Source: a bacterium (GTDB taxonomy: Bacteria; Sysuimicrobiota; Sysuimicrobiia; Sysuimicrobiales; Segetimicrobiaceae). Taken from it: 64,000 nucleotides of DNA. Location: positions 1-64,000 of the forward strand of contig DATGHU010000028.1 of the NCBI GenBank assembly GCA_035307765.1, read 5' to 3'. The stretch's first letter is position 1. Each line of letters opens with the position of its first letter. The position numbers were made by a program, and so were the translations under genes. This document shows, piece by piece, positions 15,868-24,583 of the stretch. The notes under the pieces are model-generated. The model was given only the letters and a program-made list of their open reading frames with translations, searched no databases and had not been told where the DNA came from.

Positions 15868-17419
15868 CCTGCGCCGCCTCCCGAAGCCGGGTCAGCACGA
15901 ACTGCTGGTCAAGCGACGACAGAAACCATCCCGCCTGGGGGCCGGAGTCCTTCCCCAAAAACGCCTGGTAGATCGCCCCAAACGCCTCCCGGGGGCCCAG
16001 GGCCATCTCCGCCTTGAGCGCGTGCAGGTGAGCGTGCAGCTCCTCCCCGGTCCAGCTGCGCGAGGCGAGGGCCTCGGCCACGCGCGCCAGGTACTGGCGC
16101 TGCGCCCGGGTCAGCGCGGCCACGCTCGTCGGCAGCGACGGACGGATCTCAAACTTGTAGTGCTCGGGGGCGTACGCGGCGAGCCATCGGCGCGCGTCGG
16201 CGGTGCGGGCATCGAGCTCCGCCCGATCCGCCTCCGTGAGGGGCGCCCCCTTCTCGCGCGCCACCGCGCGCGGCAGGTCGATCGTCGGCATCTGCAGGAG
16301 ATAGGCGATTTTCGCGAACCGCGGCCGGTAGCACCGGGGCGGCTCGCCGCCGATCCGGGCGAAGTAGAAGGTGCGGGCCAGGTCGGGACTCTCCGCCCCC
16401 TGAAAGTACGCCGCCGCGGCGCGGTCGTACTCGTCGTACAGCGTGGGGATCGTTTCCCCCCGCGGATCGAAATCCAGCTGCCGGCGCGGCAGCGGGCGGA
16501 CGATCAGAAACCGCGCCAGCTCCGGCCGGAGCACCTCGAGGATCTCCACCGCGGTCACGCCCACCGCGCCGGACGTGCTCATCTTCTTCCCGCCGAAGAG
16601 CAGGAACTCGTAGGGGAACGCGTACGGGGCCGGCCGATTGAAGATCCTGGTGCTGATCGCCCGGGCGACATCGTGGGTCCCCCCGCGGGTCATGTGATCC
16701 TTCCCCGCCCCCTCGACGGTCACGCCCAGGATCGACCACTTCGCCGGCCACTCCACCCGGTAGAGCAGCTTGGCCCCGCCCCCGAACGGCGACCGCCGGC
16801 CGCGGTGCCCGCATCCCTGCGCCCAGGCGACCTTGTCGGGAGCGCAGTGGTACTCCACCTCACCGCCCGACCACGCCAGCACGATGGTGGTCCCGATCCG
16901 CCCGCACCGCTCGCACAGGACCTGGATCGGCCACCAGCGTTCGTCGATCCTGGCGCTGTGGGTCACCTCCCGGTAGATCTCGCGGATCACCTCGACCTGG
17001 TCGAGGGCGAGCCGGATCGCCTCATCGAACTGTCCCGCCCGGTACATCTCCGAGGTGCGGTAGAGGTGGGGGTGGGCACCCAGCCGCTCGAACACCCCCG
17101 CAAACTCCGCGGCGAAATAGTGCCCGTAGCTCGGCGCCCGGCCGTCCGGCGACGGGATGGTCGAAAACGGCATCCCCATGTAGCGCGCGTACTCGGGCAG
17201 GTCGGGGGGCAGGCCGTCCATGGGGTCGTAGTCGTCGAAGCCGTAGAGGTAGTCGGTCGACGACCCGCTATCGCGGAGCGCGCGCGCCACGCAGTCGTGC
17301 ATGATCACGCCGCGGAGGCTGCCCACCGGCACGTGCCCGGAGGGGGTCTTCGCGTCGTTGACGATCTGCGGGCCGGCGCGCTGCGCCAGCAGGTCCTCAA
17401 CGAGGAGGTCGGTCCACAT
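15857..17419 (-). CDS. lysS: Lysyl-tRNA synthetase, class I
   Basis: Charges tRNA-Lys, using the class I (archaeal-type, LysK) fold rather than the class II enzyme of most bacteria. The 520 residues begin with a HIGH-type motif in KTPSGHVPVGSLRG, followed by YGFDDYDPMDG. The KMSKS-type motif is KKMSTSGAVG in FLLFGGKKMST. A zinc-finger-like cluster appears at VLCERCGR ... CAPDK ... GCGHRG. The C-terminal alpha-helical anticodon domain is complete and the length fits the family. It sits 7 bases after folC and overlaps the 2-hydroxyacid dehydrogenase start. No class II lysS is in the window. Class I LysRS occurs patchily in bacteria, which makes this gene useful for placing the organism. Confidence 0.92.
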   Translation of the reverse strand: MWTDLLVEDLLAQRAGPQIVNDAKTPSGHVPVGSLRGVIMHDCVARALRDSGSSTDYLYGFDDYDPMDGLPPDLPEYARYMGMPFSTIPSPDGRAPSYGHYFAAEFAGVFERLGAHPHLYRTSEMYRAGQFDEAIRLALDQVEVIREIYREVTHSARIDERWWPIQVLCERCGRIGTTIVLAWSGGEVEYHCAPDKVAWAQGCGHRGRRSPFGGGAKLLYRVEWPAKWSILGVTVEGAGKDHMTRGGTHDVARAISTRIFNRPAPYAFPYEFLLFGGKKMSTSGAVGVTAVEILEVLRPELARFLIVRPLPRRQLDFDPRGETIPTLYDEYDRAAAAYFQGAESPDLARTFYFARIGGEPPRCYRPRFAKIAYLLQMPTIDLPRAVAREKGAPLTEADRAELDARTADARRWLAAYAPEHYKFEIRPSLPTSVAALTRAQRQYLARVAEALASRSWTGEELHAHLHALKAEMALGPREAFGAIYQAFLGKDSGPQAGWFLSSLDQQFVLTRLREAAQDAA

Positions 17420-17426
17420 GGTCGGG

Positions 17427-18758
17427 TTACCTTCTCGCCGGCACGGGGGCCTTCCTCCGGCACAGCCATTCCCGGGCCTCGCCGACGAGGTAGAACGATC
17501 CGGTGATCACCAAGACGTCGTCCGGCCCGGCACGCGCACGCGCGCGCGCGATGGCCTCGCGCCGGTCAGGCACGGCGACGACGGCGGAGGTGTGGCGCCT
17601 GACCTCGCGGGCGAGGGCCGCCGCCGGCAGCGCGTGGGGGTTGTCCGGGGTGGTCGTGACCACGACATCCGCCAGCGGAGCGATCAACGCGGTCACCGAT
17701 CGGTAGTCCTTCGTCGCGAGCATGCCGAAGACCACGACGAGGCGCCGGCCGGCCAACAGCTCCCGCAGGGTGTCGCACAGCGCCGCCATCGAGGCGGGGT
17801 TGTGGCCGACATCGATGATCGTCGTGGGTCGCGACCCGATCACCTCAATGCGGGCGGGCCACCGCACCGCCGCCAACCCCTCGCGCACGGCGCGCGGCCC
17901 GACGAAGATGCCGTGGTCGGCCAGAACCTCCGCGACCGCGATCGCGGTCGCCGCGTTCGTCGCCTGGTGCCGACCCACAAGCGGGACCTGGATCGGATAG
18001 GTGGCGCGCTGCCCCCGCACCGTCGCCCGGATCCCGCCGAGGGACAAACTGTCGAGCCGCACCGTGACGTCGCGGCCCACAAGGATGAGCCGGGCCCGCC
18101 GCGCGCGGCAGACGTCGTGGATGACGACCGCCGCCTCCGCGGGCTGGGGGGCCGACACCACTCTCCCGTGCGGGCGGATGATCCCGGCCTTCTCCGTGGC
18201 GATCTCGGTAAGGGTCTCGCCGAGGATCTCGGTGTGATCGTAGCTGATCGGCGTCACGACCGAGACCAGGGGATCGAGCACGTTCGTCGCGTCGAGACGG
18301 CCGCCAATCCCGACCTCCACGACGGCGAGATCGACCCGGCGGCGGGTGAACTGCAGCAGCGCCATCGCCACCGTGACCTCCACGTAAGTGGGGACCCCCC
18401 AAGGGTCGTCCCCGGCGGCCTCCACGGCGGGGCGGACGGTCTCCACGAGCGCGGCGACGTCGGCCCGCGTGATCATCGCGCCGTCGATTTGGATGCGCTC
18501 CCGGTAGTCGATGAGGTGCGGCTTCACCGTAAGGCCCACCCGGAGGCCCTGGGCGTGGAGCATGCCGGCGATCATCGCCGCGGTCGACCCCTTCCCCTTG
18601 GTCCCGGCGACCAGCACGCTCCGGAGCCGGCGGTGGGGATCGCCCAGGCGCTCGAGGAGGCGCCCCATCCGGGCGAGTTTCACCTCGTGGTACGGGCGCC
18701 GGGGGCGGCCCGCGGTGATGAGGCCGTCGAGGAAGGCGAGCGCCGCGGCGTAGGTCAC
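17427..18758 (-). CDS. folC: Folylpolyglutamate synthase / dihydrofolate synthase
   Basis: ATP-dependent ligase of the Mur-ligase-like family that adds glutamate to dihydropteroate or folate; 443 residues. The P-loop is VLVAGTKGKGSTAA. Further family motifs are GGRLDATNVLDP, SYDHTEILG, EKAGIIRPHG and the C-terminal IIDVGHNPASMAAL. The GTG start at 18758 overlaps the TGA of folD (GTGA), with GGAGGG just upstream, so folD and folC are coupled. This pairs interconversion of one-carbon folates with polyglutamylation. Whether it also has dihydrofolate synthase activity cannot be told from sequence. The longer open frame upstream is the antiparallel-looking tail of folD in another phase and is not part of the gene. 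Confidence 0.92.
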   Translation of the reverse strand: MTYAAALAFLDGLITAGRPRRPYHEVKLARMGRLLERLGDPHRRLRSVLVAGTKGKGSTAAMIAGMLHAQGLRVGLTVKPHLIDYRERIQIDGAMITRADVAALVETVRPAVEAAGDDPWGVPTYVEVTVAMALLQFTRRRVDLAVVEVGIGGRLDATNVLDPLVSVVTPISYDHTEILGETLTEIATEKAGIIRPHGRVVSAPQPAEAAVVIHDVCRARRARLILVGRDVTVRLDSLSLGGIRATVRGQRATYPIQVPLVGRHQATNAATAIAVAEVLADHGIFVGPRAVREGLAAVRWPARIEVIGSRPTTIIDVGHNPASMAALCDTLRELLAGRRLVVVFGMLATKDYRSVTALIAPLADVVVTTTPDNPHALPAAALAREVRRHTSAVVAVPDRREAIARARARAGPDDVLVITGSFYLVGEAREWLCRRKAPVPARR

Positions 18759-19615
18759 GGGGGGCCCTCCAGCTGCATCCGGGCGGCGGTCAAGGTATTT
18801 TCCAGGAGCATGGCGATCGTCATCGGCCCCACGCCTCCCGGCACGGGGGTGATGGCGCCCGCCACCAGCCGCACGGATTCGAAATCGACGTCCCCGACGA
18901 GCTTCCCGTCGATGTGCCCGTTGCCGACGTCGATCACGATCGCCCCGGGACGGACCAGCTCCTTCCCGATCAGCCGGGGATGCCCGACCGCGCTGACCAA
19001 CACCTCCGCCCGCCGGGTGTGGGCTCCCAGGTCGGGGGTCTTGGAATGGCAGATGGTCACCGTCGCGTGCCTGGCCAGGATCAACAGCGCCGTCGGCTTG
19101 CCGACGATGTTGCTGCGGCCCACGATCACACACTCCGCTCCGGCGAGGCGGGCGCCCGCGTGGTCGATCAGCGCGAGGATCCCGAGCGGCGTGCAGGGTG
19201 CCAGCCGGGGGTGTCCCAGGACCAGCCGCCCCGCGTTGGCCGGGGTCAGCCCGTCGACGTCCTTGTCCGGGTGGATCCGCTCGAAGACGGCGTGGGGGTC
19301 AATCTGCGGGGGGAGCGGCAGCTGCGGGAGGATGCCGTGGACATCCCCGCGCCGATTGAGCTCGTCGATCAGCGAGAGGTACTCCTCGGGCGACGCGGCG
19401 CCGGGGAGGTGAAACGTCTCCGAGCGGATCCCAACCCGCCCGGCGGCCCGGGCCTTGCTCTCCACGTACATCCGGGAGGCGGGATCGGCCCCCACCAGAA
19501 CCGCGGCCAGGCACGGCGCGACCCTGTGGCGTGCCGTAAACGCTGCGACCCGTTCGGCGAGCGCGGCCCGCCGCGTCTCCGCCAGCGCCCTGCCGTCGAG
19601 AATCGTCGCCGCCAT
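18755..19615 (-). CDS. folD: Bifunctional methylene-THF dehydrogenase / methenyl-THF cyclohydrolase
   Basis: FolD interconverts 5,10-methylene-, methenyl- and 10-formyl-tetrahydrofolate with NADP. It has 286 residues from the ATG at 19615, which has GGAG about 7 bases upstream; an ATG 15 bases earlier is possible. Signatures are the substrate motif YVESKARAAGRVGI with its catalytic Lys, ILPQLPLPPQID, PDKDVDGL, the cofactor motif VIVGRSNIVGKPTALLIL and the ending AITPVPGGVGPMTIAMLLENT. It is the first gene of the minus-strand operon running to 11818. The promoter is not obvious; tRNA-Gly is the next minus-strand feature upstream. Confidence 0.95.
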   Translation of the reverse strand: MAATILDGRALAETRRAALAERVAAFTARHRVAPCLAAVLVGADPASRMYVESKARAAGRVGIRSETFHLPGAASPEEYLSLIDELNRRGDVHGILPQLPLPPQIDPHAVFERIHPDKDVDGLTPANAGRLVLGHPRLAPCTPLGILALIDHAGARLAGAECVIVGRSNIVGKPTALLILARHATVTICHSKTPDLGAHTRRAEVLVSAVGHPRLIGKELVRPGAIVIDVGNGHIDGKLVGDVDFESVRLVAGAITPVPGGVGPMTIAMLLENTLTAARMQLEGPP

Positions 19616-19832
19616 CACCGCTCCACTCATAAATGAGCGGGCCGTTGGGGCTGGCCCGCCGCAGGCGTCCCGTGCTATCCTACCACGATCGCATCATCCT
19701 TCCCGGGCGTTGGCCGTGGAGACCTTTCGTTCGAGATTGCCGTCATCGCGCCTGCCCGGGGGGCGGCATGGGTGATCTCGTTACTCGCGCCGCAGGGGCC
19801 GTCGACGTCAACGGTCCGCACGATGATCCACA

Positions 19833-19906
19833 TGGAGCGGGAGACGGGAATCGAACCCGCATCGCCAGCTTGGAAGGCTGGCACTCTACCATTGAGCTAC
19901 TCCCGC
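19833..19906 (-). tRNA. tRNA-Gly (anticodon TCC)
   Basis: Complete minus-strand cloverleaf: acceptor GCGGGAG/CTCCCGC, anticodon arm CCAGC-CTTCCAA-GCTGG, T loop TTCGATT, discriminator T and encoded CCA. The anticodon TCC reads GGA and GGG glycine codons. Confidence 0.95.
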
Positions 19907-19928
19907 CCGGCGAATGGTGCCAGTGCCT

Positions 19929-19937
19929 ACTATACCA
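19929..19937 (-). promoter_or_regulatory. Extended -10 promoter of tRNA-Gly
   Basis: TGGTATAGT on the minus strand, 22 bases before the tRNA 5' end. It matches the extended -10 pattern with one deviation; no clear -35 box. Confidence 0.5.
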
Positions 19938-20090
19938 GACAGGCCCGCCGTTTCCCACACAAAGCGGCCGCCGCGACGGGGGCACGCCGCCCGGAAGCAG
20001 ACCGCCCCTCGCGGCGCGGGGCCGGCGAGGGTGCGGAGGTGACTCGGCGGATAGATGGCTGGGGGTTAGATGGGGACTCGCGGTCGCGCG

Positions 20091-20597
20091 CTACGCGTCC
20101 TGCCGGAGCCGTCGTTCTTGGTTCTTGAAAATCCGGCTGACGGTCACGATCGCCCCGGCGCTGTGAAGGTAGGCGACAAGCGATCGCCGGATCTCAGGAT
20201 CCGCGGGCAGCTGGCGGAGATGGACCCGACGCACGCGCCCGGCGGCAACGTCGCGGACCAGGAACGCCCACCCGGCCAGGCCGCGGCCGGCCAGCGCGGC
20301 GATCAGATCTTCGGCGGTACAGGCCGGCGCCGTCGCGTCCACGGCAGGAACGCCCCCGGCGTCGTCCGGACTGGCACTGCCGTTCGAGGGTTCGAGCAGC
20401 AAAGTCCACCGAACGCGTTCGAAAGTGGCAAATTCCAGGTAGTCGTCGGGGCAGACGAACAGTCGGGGGGGACCCGGCAACCTCCGGGATTCTTGCAGGT
20501 CGACGAAGTACCATCCCGGGTCACCCTGGCGGCGTTCCTTGGGGCACCTGAAGCATCGCGCGGGGCTGTGCTGAACCTGTACAGTGGCGACGACCAC
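20091..20597 (-). CDS. Hypothetical protein between two tRNA genes
   Basis: I do not recognise a family. From the GTG at 20597 the protein has 168 residues. It contains CFRCP near the N-terminus and FVCPDDYLEF at about residue 50, a possible partial zinc-ribbon-like arrangement. A middle stretch, about residues 70-93, is rich in small residues. It ends with a helical, Arg-rich segment (YLHSAGAIVTVSRIF then KNQERRLRQDA). The start is uncertain because no strong ribosome site is present; the frame is open farther upstream but without protein-like content. The gene follows tRNA-Tyr on the same strand and may be read from its promoter. Confidence 0.45.
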   Translation of the reverse strand: MVVATVQVQHSPARCFRCPKERRQGDPGWYFVDLQESRRLPGPPRLFVCPDDYLEFATFERVRWTLLLEPSNGSASPDDAGGVPAVDATAPACTAEDLIAALAGRGLAGWAFLVRDVAAGRVRRVHLRQLPADPEIRRSLVAYLHSAGAIVTVSRIFKNQERRLRQDA

Positions 20598-20765
20598 CGA
20601 GAGCCCCCACCCCGTGCCCCGCCTGATGCCGCGGGCACACGACCAAGTAGACGGAGTGCCGATGGAGCGCGGACTCCGTCCTGCTCTGGGTGATGCCCCA
20701 AACACGCGCGCGATAGACGGGGCGGGAAGCACACCGACGATGGCCAGGGACGGCGGGGGGATCGG

Positions 20766-20852
20766 TGGTGGGGAGGGAAGGATTCGAACCTCCGAAGGCA
20801 TTCCGCCAGCTGATCTACAGTCAGCCCCCTTTGGCCGCTTGGGTACCTCCCC
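20766..20852 (-). tRNA. tRNA-Tyr (anticodon GTA)
   Basis: Minus-strand class II tRNA with a long variable arm: acceptor GGGGAGG/CCTCCCC, anticodon arm GCTGA-CTGTAGA-TCAGC, T loop TTCGAAT, discriminator A and encoded CCA; 87 bases. The anticodon GTA plus the long variable arm identify bacterial tRNA-Tyr. Confidence 0.95.
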
Positions 20853-20863
20853 GGTCCTCTCCG

Positions 20864-20892
20864 AGTGTAGGCACTCAGCCGTGCGCTGTCAA
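20864..20892 (-). promoter_or_regulatory. Sigma-A type promoter of tRNA-Tyr
   Basis: Minus strand TTGACA at 20887-20892, a 17-base spacer, then TACACT at 20864-20869. The -10 ends 11 bases before the tRNA 5' end, the spacing expected for a tRNA promoter. Confidence 0.8.
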
Positions 20893-20981
20893 CGATCCCG
20901 CTGGGCACGCGGGCTTCGCGCGAGAGCCGCGCAGCCAAGCGAAGGAACGTCCCCCGGTCGCGGCGACCGGCCGGCGTCTGC

Positions 20982-21944
20982 CTACGCCAGGCGCGGCAAG
21001 ACCTCCTGTGCCACCAGATGAAGCGCGTCGAGGTCGTCCTGATCGAAGACCTGCAGCATCAACCGCTCCATGCCTTCGGCTTCGAGCTCCCGCATCTGCC
21101 CGACGATCTCCGCCGGCGAACCGACGAGCCAGCCCTCTTTTCTGAGCAGGCCCGGCAATTGGGAGGCAGGGGTGGCCCGGCGCGCAGGCAGGTACTCCTG
21201 GATCGTCCGGGCCCGCCGTTCAATCGCGGCGCCGGTCTCGCCGATGAGGATCGCGCCCATCCACGAGCGCCGGATCGTGTTGGGATCCCGCCCGGCCTTC
21301 CGACATGCCGCCACCAGGGTTTCCGTGATGGCCCGGACCTCCGCGGGAGGCCGGGCGCCCGCGCAGTTCCATTCGTCGGCGTGTTTCGCCACGACCTCAA
21401 GGACGCGAGGCTTCCTTCCGCCGATGATCAAGGGAAGGTGGGGTCGCTGGACGGGCTTCGGCCACCCCACCGCACCGTCCAACTGATAGTATCGTCCGGC
21501 GAACTTCGCGGGACCCTCTCCCCAGAGGGCGCGCATCACGTGAACGCTCTCCTCCAACCTCCGAATCCGCTCGCCGACCCGGGGATAGGGAATCCCGAAC
21601 GCCTGATGCTCGCGGTCGTGCCAGCCCGCGCCGACCCCCATGACCAACCGCCCGCCGGAGAGTTCGTCCACCGCCGCGGCGTGGCGGGCGAGCATGGACG
21701 GATGGTAGAAGGTGATCGGGCAGACCAGCGGGCCGAAGCGGATCCGCTGGGTCATCGTCGCCAGCGCGGCCAAAGACGTCCAGACGTCCAGCCCGGGGCG
21801 GGTCGGCACGTCGAACAGGGAGAAGAGGTGGTCGGACCGCCAAAGCGACTCGAACCCCAAGGCCTCCACCGTCTCCGCGATGCGCCGCCACCGGGCCCAG
21901 GTCAGACCCTCCTGCCCCTCGATCATTACCCCGAGCCGAATCAT
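20982..21944 (-). CDS. Luciferase-like (LLM) F420-dependent oxidoreductase
   Basis: A 320-residue TIM-barrel flavin or F420 oxidoreductase of unknown substrate. Motifs: MIRLGVMIEGQEG at the N-terminus, GFESLWRSDHLFS, DELSGGRLVMGVGAGW and RPHLPLIIGGRKPRV. A late stretch LVGSPAEIVGQMREL is typical of the F420-dependent branch. The start at 21944 has a strong GGAGGCG ribosome site 4 bases upstream. It is a single-gene unit, separated by 300 bases from the plus-strand DUF2628-like gene. Similarity to the LLM at 3886-4836 is at the family level only. Confidence 0.82.
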   Translation of the reverse strand: MIRLGVMIEGQEGLTWARWRRIAETVEALGFESLWRSDHLFSLFDVPTRPGLDVWTSLAALATMTQRIRFGPLVCPITFYHPSMLARHAAAVDELSGGRLVMGVGAGWHDREHQAFGIPYPRVGERIRRLEESVHVMRALWGEGPAKFAGRYYQLDGAVGWPKPVQRPHLPLIIGGRKPRVLEVVAKHADEWNCAGARPPAEVRAITETLVAACRKAGRDPNTIRRSWMGAILIGETGAAIERRARTIQEYLPARRATPASQLPGLLRKEGWLVGSPAEIVGQMRELEAEGMERLMLQVFDQDDLDALHLVAQEVLPRLA

Positions 21945-22245
21945 GGACGCCTCCGATCAGGACGTGCGGATCTTTGTTAGGAACCGAAGGTTCAACCGCG
22001 AGGGCGGCACGCGTCCTCCCCTGCCGGCACGCCCCCATCCCACGCGGCTGCGAAGTCGATTCGGGCCTCGTGCCGAGATCGCTTGAGAACGGCATTCGCC
22101 GGGGGCGCCTCCCTCGCGGTGCGAGCATCGGCTATGGATTCTGCCCGGGGCCGGGGCCCCCTGCCCCGACCGTCGGTGAGGAAAATCGCCGGCCGGCGGC
22201 GAACCACTCCAGAGGAAAGACGACCTGACCGAGGTGAACACGAGC
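21945..22245. other. Intergenic region, nothing recognised
   Basis: Divergent spacer between the LLM gene (minus) and the small membrane protein gene (plus). Apart from a GC-rich self-complementary patch near 22145-22165 I see no promoter, RNA or repeat that I can support. Confidence 0.4.
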
Positions 22246-22608
22246 ATGGGCGTTACGGAACGCATTGTGCTGATCCTGATCGCCGCAGGAGTTTTGACCC
22301 TGGTGATCTGGCTGGTGCGGGCGCTGTCCTCGTACCCTCAGGATGAGGCCGCGCAGTCCCCCGGGGGCCGGGTGGCGCGCGACCTGACCGGCGCCACCAC
22401 CCCGCCGAAGCTCAGCTGGAACTGGGGGGCGTTCTTCCTGGGGCCGATCTGGTACCTGCTGGAAGGGCTCTGGGTCCACGCGATCATCATGACCACGCTG
22501 CTGTTGCTCTCCGGCGCCATCCTGCTGCCGTTCGTGATGCTCTACTCCGGACTGAAGGCCAACGAGACGCTCGCGGACAAGCGTCTCGCACAGCACAGTT
22601 TCTATTAA
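22246..22608 (+). CDS. Small DUF2628-like membrane protein
   Basis: A 120-residue protein with three hydrophobic segments: about residues 5-25, then two in the second half after LSWNWGAFFLGPIWYLL. The motif W/FNWGAFFLGPxWxL followed by G(L/W) and a C-terminal YSGLKANE resembles DUF2628 family members, small inner-membrane proteins of unknown role. ATG 22246 is chosen because GAGGTG lies 9 bases upstream; a GTG 12 bases earlier overlaps that site. It converges on the dpp-like transporter genes. Confidence 0.65.
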   Translation: MGVTERIVLILIAAGVLTLVIWLVRALSSYPQDEAAQSPGGRVARDLTGATTPPKLSWNWGAFFLGPIWYLLEGLWVHAIIMTTLLLLSGAILLPFVMLYSGLKANETLADKRLAQHSFY

Positions 22609-22659
22609 CCGCGAACCGCCGGTCCGCGGGATCGCCCGGCCGTCGCCGCACGCGGGAGG

Positions 22660-23460
22660 CTAGGCCAGCTTTCGCAGGCGGGGGTCGAGCAGGTCCCGCA
22701 CCCCGTCCCCCAAGAGGTTGAACCCCAGCACCAGGAAGAGGATCGCCAGCGCGGGAAAGGTCGAGATCCACCACTGATCCATCAGGAATCGGCGGCCCTC
22801 GGACACCATCAGCCCCCACTCCGGCGTCGGCGGTTGCGCGCCGAACCCGATGAACGACAGCCCGGCGGTGGTGAGGATGATGTTGCCGACGTCGAGCGAG
22901 GACTGCACCAGGATCGGCGCGACGGCGTTGGGGATGAGATGGCGCAAGAGGATCACCGCGTCCGTCGCCCCCTGCGCGCGCGCGGCTTCGATGTAGGTGC
23001 GGGCGCGCAGCGCCAGGACCTGGGCCCGCGCGATCCGCGCGTAGGCCGGCCACGAGGTCACGGCGATCGCCAGCAGCGCATTGGTGAGGTTGGGGCGGAG
23101 GATCGCCGAGATGGCCATCGCCAGGACCAAGCTCGGAAAGGCCAGAAACATGTCGGTGATCCGCATCAGCGCCTCGTCCCACCAGCCGCCGGACCACCCG
23201 GCGAGCATGCCGGCCGCCACGCCGAAAATCGTGGCGACGGTCACGACCGCGGCACCCGAGACGACCGAGATCCGGGTGCCGTTGATCACCCGCGAGAACA
23301 CATCCCGCCCCAGGGAGTCCAGGCCGAAGGGGTGTTCCCGGCTCGGCCCGGTGAGGCGGTGCCCCAGGTCTTGAGCGATGGGGTCCTGCGTCACGAGGAT
23401 CGGGCCGAGCAGCGCGATGGCGAGAAAGCACAGGACGATGATCCCGCCGGCCAGCGTCAA
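22660..23460 (-). CDS. Dipeptide/oligopeptide ABC transporter permease, DppC type
   Basis: Inner-membrane permease of the peptide/nickel ABC family, about 266 residues from a TTG at 23460. Family motifs are the N-terminal TM, PFGLDSLGRDVFSR, the EAA loop YIEAARAQGATDAVIL with LIPNAVAPILVQ, and ALAILFLVLGFNLLGDGVRDLLDPR at the end. The TTG is the only start-like codon in frame after the dppB stop. Yet the 19 codons before it encode WQASRRSPL, which looks like the normal DppC N-terminus. The gene is in the same frame as dppB, separated from it by one TAA. Either translation starts at a non-standard codon, the TAA is read through, or the sequence carries a mutation. No dppD/dppF ATPase gene follows. 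Confidence 0.75.
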   Translation of the reverse strand: MTLAGGIIVLCFLAIALLGPILVTQDPIAQDLGHRLTGPSREHPFGLDSLGRDVFSRVINGTRISVVSGAAVVTVATIFGVAAGMLAGWSGGWWDEALMRITDMFLAFPSLVLAMAISAILRPNLTNALLAIAVTSWPAYARIARAQVLALRARTYIEAARAQGATDAVILLRHLIPNAVAPILVQSSLDVGNIILTTAGLSFIGFGAQPPTPEWGLMVSEGRRFLMDQWWISTFPALAILFLVLGFNLLGDGVRDLLDPRLRKLA

Positions 23461-23517
23461 CGGGCTTCTACGCGATGCCTGCCAGACGAGCTCCGTGGGC
23501 CACCCCTCGACCGGACG

Positions 23518-24531
23518 TTACGTGTAGCGGATCTGCGGATCCAGGTAGGCGTACAGGATATCGACGAAGAGGTTCGCGCCCGAGTAGATGATCGCGATCA
23601 CCAGCGTCGCGCCGAGCACCGCCGGGATGTCGACGTTGGTGACGGAGTTCGTGGCGTAGCGCCCCAACCCCGGCCACGAGAAGATCGTCTCGGTCAACAC
23701 CGCCCCCGACAGCAGGCTGCCGTAGGTCAGCCCGATCACGGTCACGGTCGGGAGCAGCGCGTTCCGCAGGGCATGGCGCAGCACCACCCGCTGCTCTCCC
23801 ACCCCCTTGGCGCGGGCGGTCCGCACGTAGTCCTGGCGCAGGACCTCGAGCAGGCTGCCCCGCGTCATCCGCGTGATCAGCCCGGCCGAGTAGTAGCCGA
23901 GCACGAACGCCGGCAGGACCAGGTGGCGCAGGGCGTCGCGGAGGGCGTCCCAATCGCCGGAGAGCAGCGCGTCGACCGCGACCATGCCCGTGATGTGCGG
24001 GGGCGTCTGGGTGTAGATCCCCAGCTGCCCCGGCCCCGGCAGCACCCCCCAGCGCGAGTACAGGAGGCCGAGGAGCAGCAGCGCGACGTAGAACACCGGC
24101 AGCGACGTCCCGCCGAGCGCGAAGACCCGGGCGATCTGATCGGGCCACCGGTCCTTGTGCAGCGCGGAGATGGTGCCGGTGGGAATCCCGATCACGATCG
24201 CCACCAAGATCGCCGCGGTCGACAGCTCGATCGTGGCGGGGAGATACTGGCGGAGGTCCTGATTGACCGGGCGGTTGTCCATGATCGAGATCCCGAGGTT
24301 CCCGTGGAACAGATCCCTCAGATAGTAGGCGTACTGCACCGGGAGCGGGCGGTCCAAGCCGATCTGGTGCCGCACCTTTTCCACCAAGGCGGGAGGCGCA
24401 TGCTCACCCAGGTAGGCGACGACGGGATCAGCCGGGACGACGTGCGAGATGACGAAGGTGATCAGGGTGACGCCGAAGAGGACAAACACGGTCAGCGCGG
24501 CGCGGCGCGCCACGTACCGCAGGAGGTTCAT
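23518..24531 (-). CDS. Dipeptide/oligopeptide ABC transporter permease, DppB type
   Basis: Permease subunit, 337 residues from the ATG at 24531. It begins MNLLRYVARRAALTVFVLFG, followed by the DppB-type VPADPVVAYLG and LGLDRPLPVQYAYYL-like region. The EAA loop is at YVRTARAKGVGEQRVVLRHALRNALLPTVTV, and the ending SGANLFVDILYAYLDPQIRY is diagnostic. About six transmembrane helices. A TTG 15 bases farther upstream is a weaker start. It lies between the binding protein (52 bases upstream) and the DppC-type gene, in the usual A-B-C order. Confidence 0.9.
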   Translation of the reverse strand: MNLLRYVARRAALTVFVLFGVTLITFVISHVVPADPVVAYLGEHAPPALVEKVRHQIGLDRPLPVQYAYYLRDLFHGNLGISIMDNRPVNQDLRQYLPATIELSTAAILVAIVIGIPTGTISALHKDRWPDQIARVFALGGTSLPVFYVALLLLGLLYSRWGVLPGPGQLGIYTQTPPHITGMVAVDALLSGDWDALRDALRHLVLPAFVLGYYSAGLITRMTRGSLLEVLRQDYVRTARAKGVGEQRVVLRHALRNALLPTVTVIGLTYGSLLSGAVLTETIFSWPGLGRYATNSVTNVDIPAVLGATLVIAIIYSGANLFVDILYAYLDPQIRYT

Positions 24532-24583
24532 CGGACGGGCGTTCAAGGGGGGCGGGTGCCGCCACCCGCCCCCCGGTGCCTCC

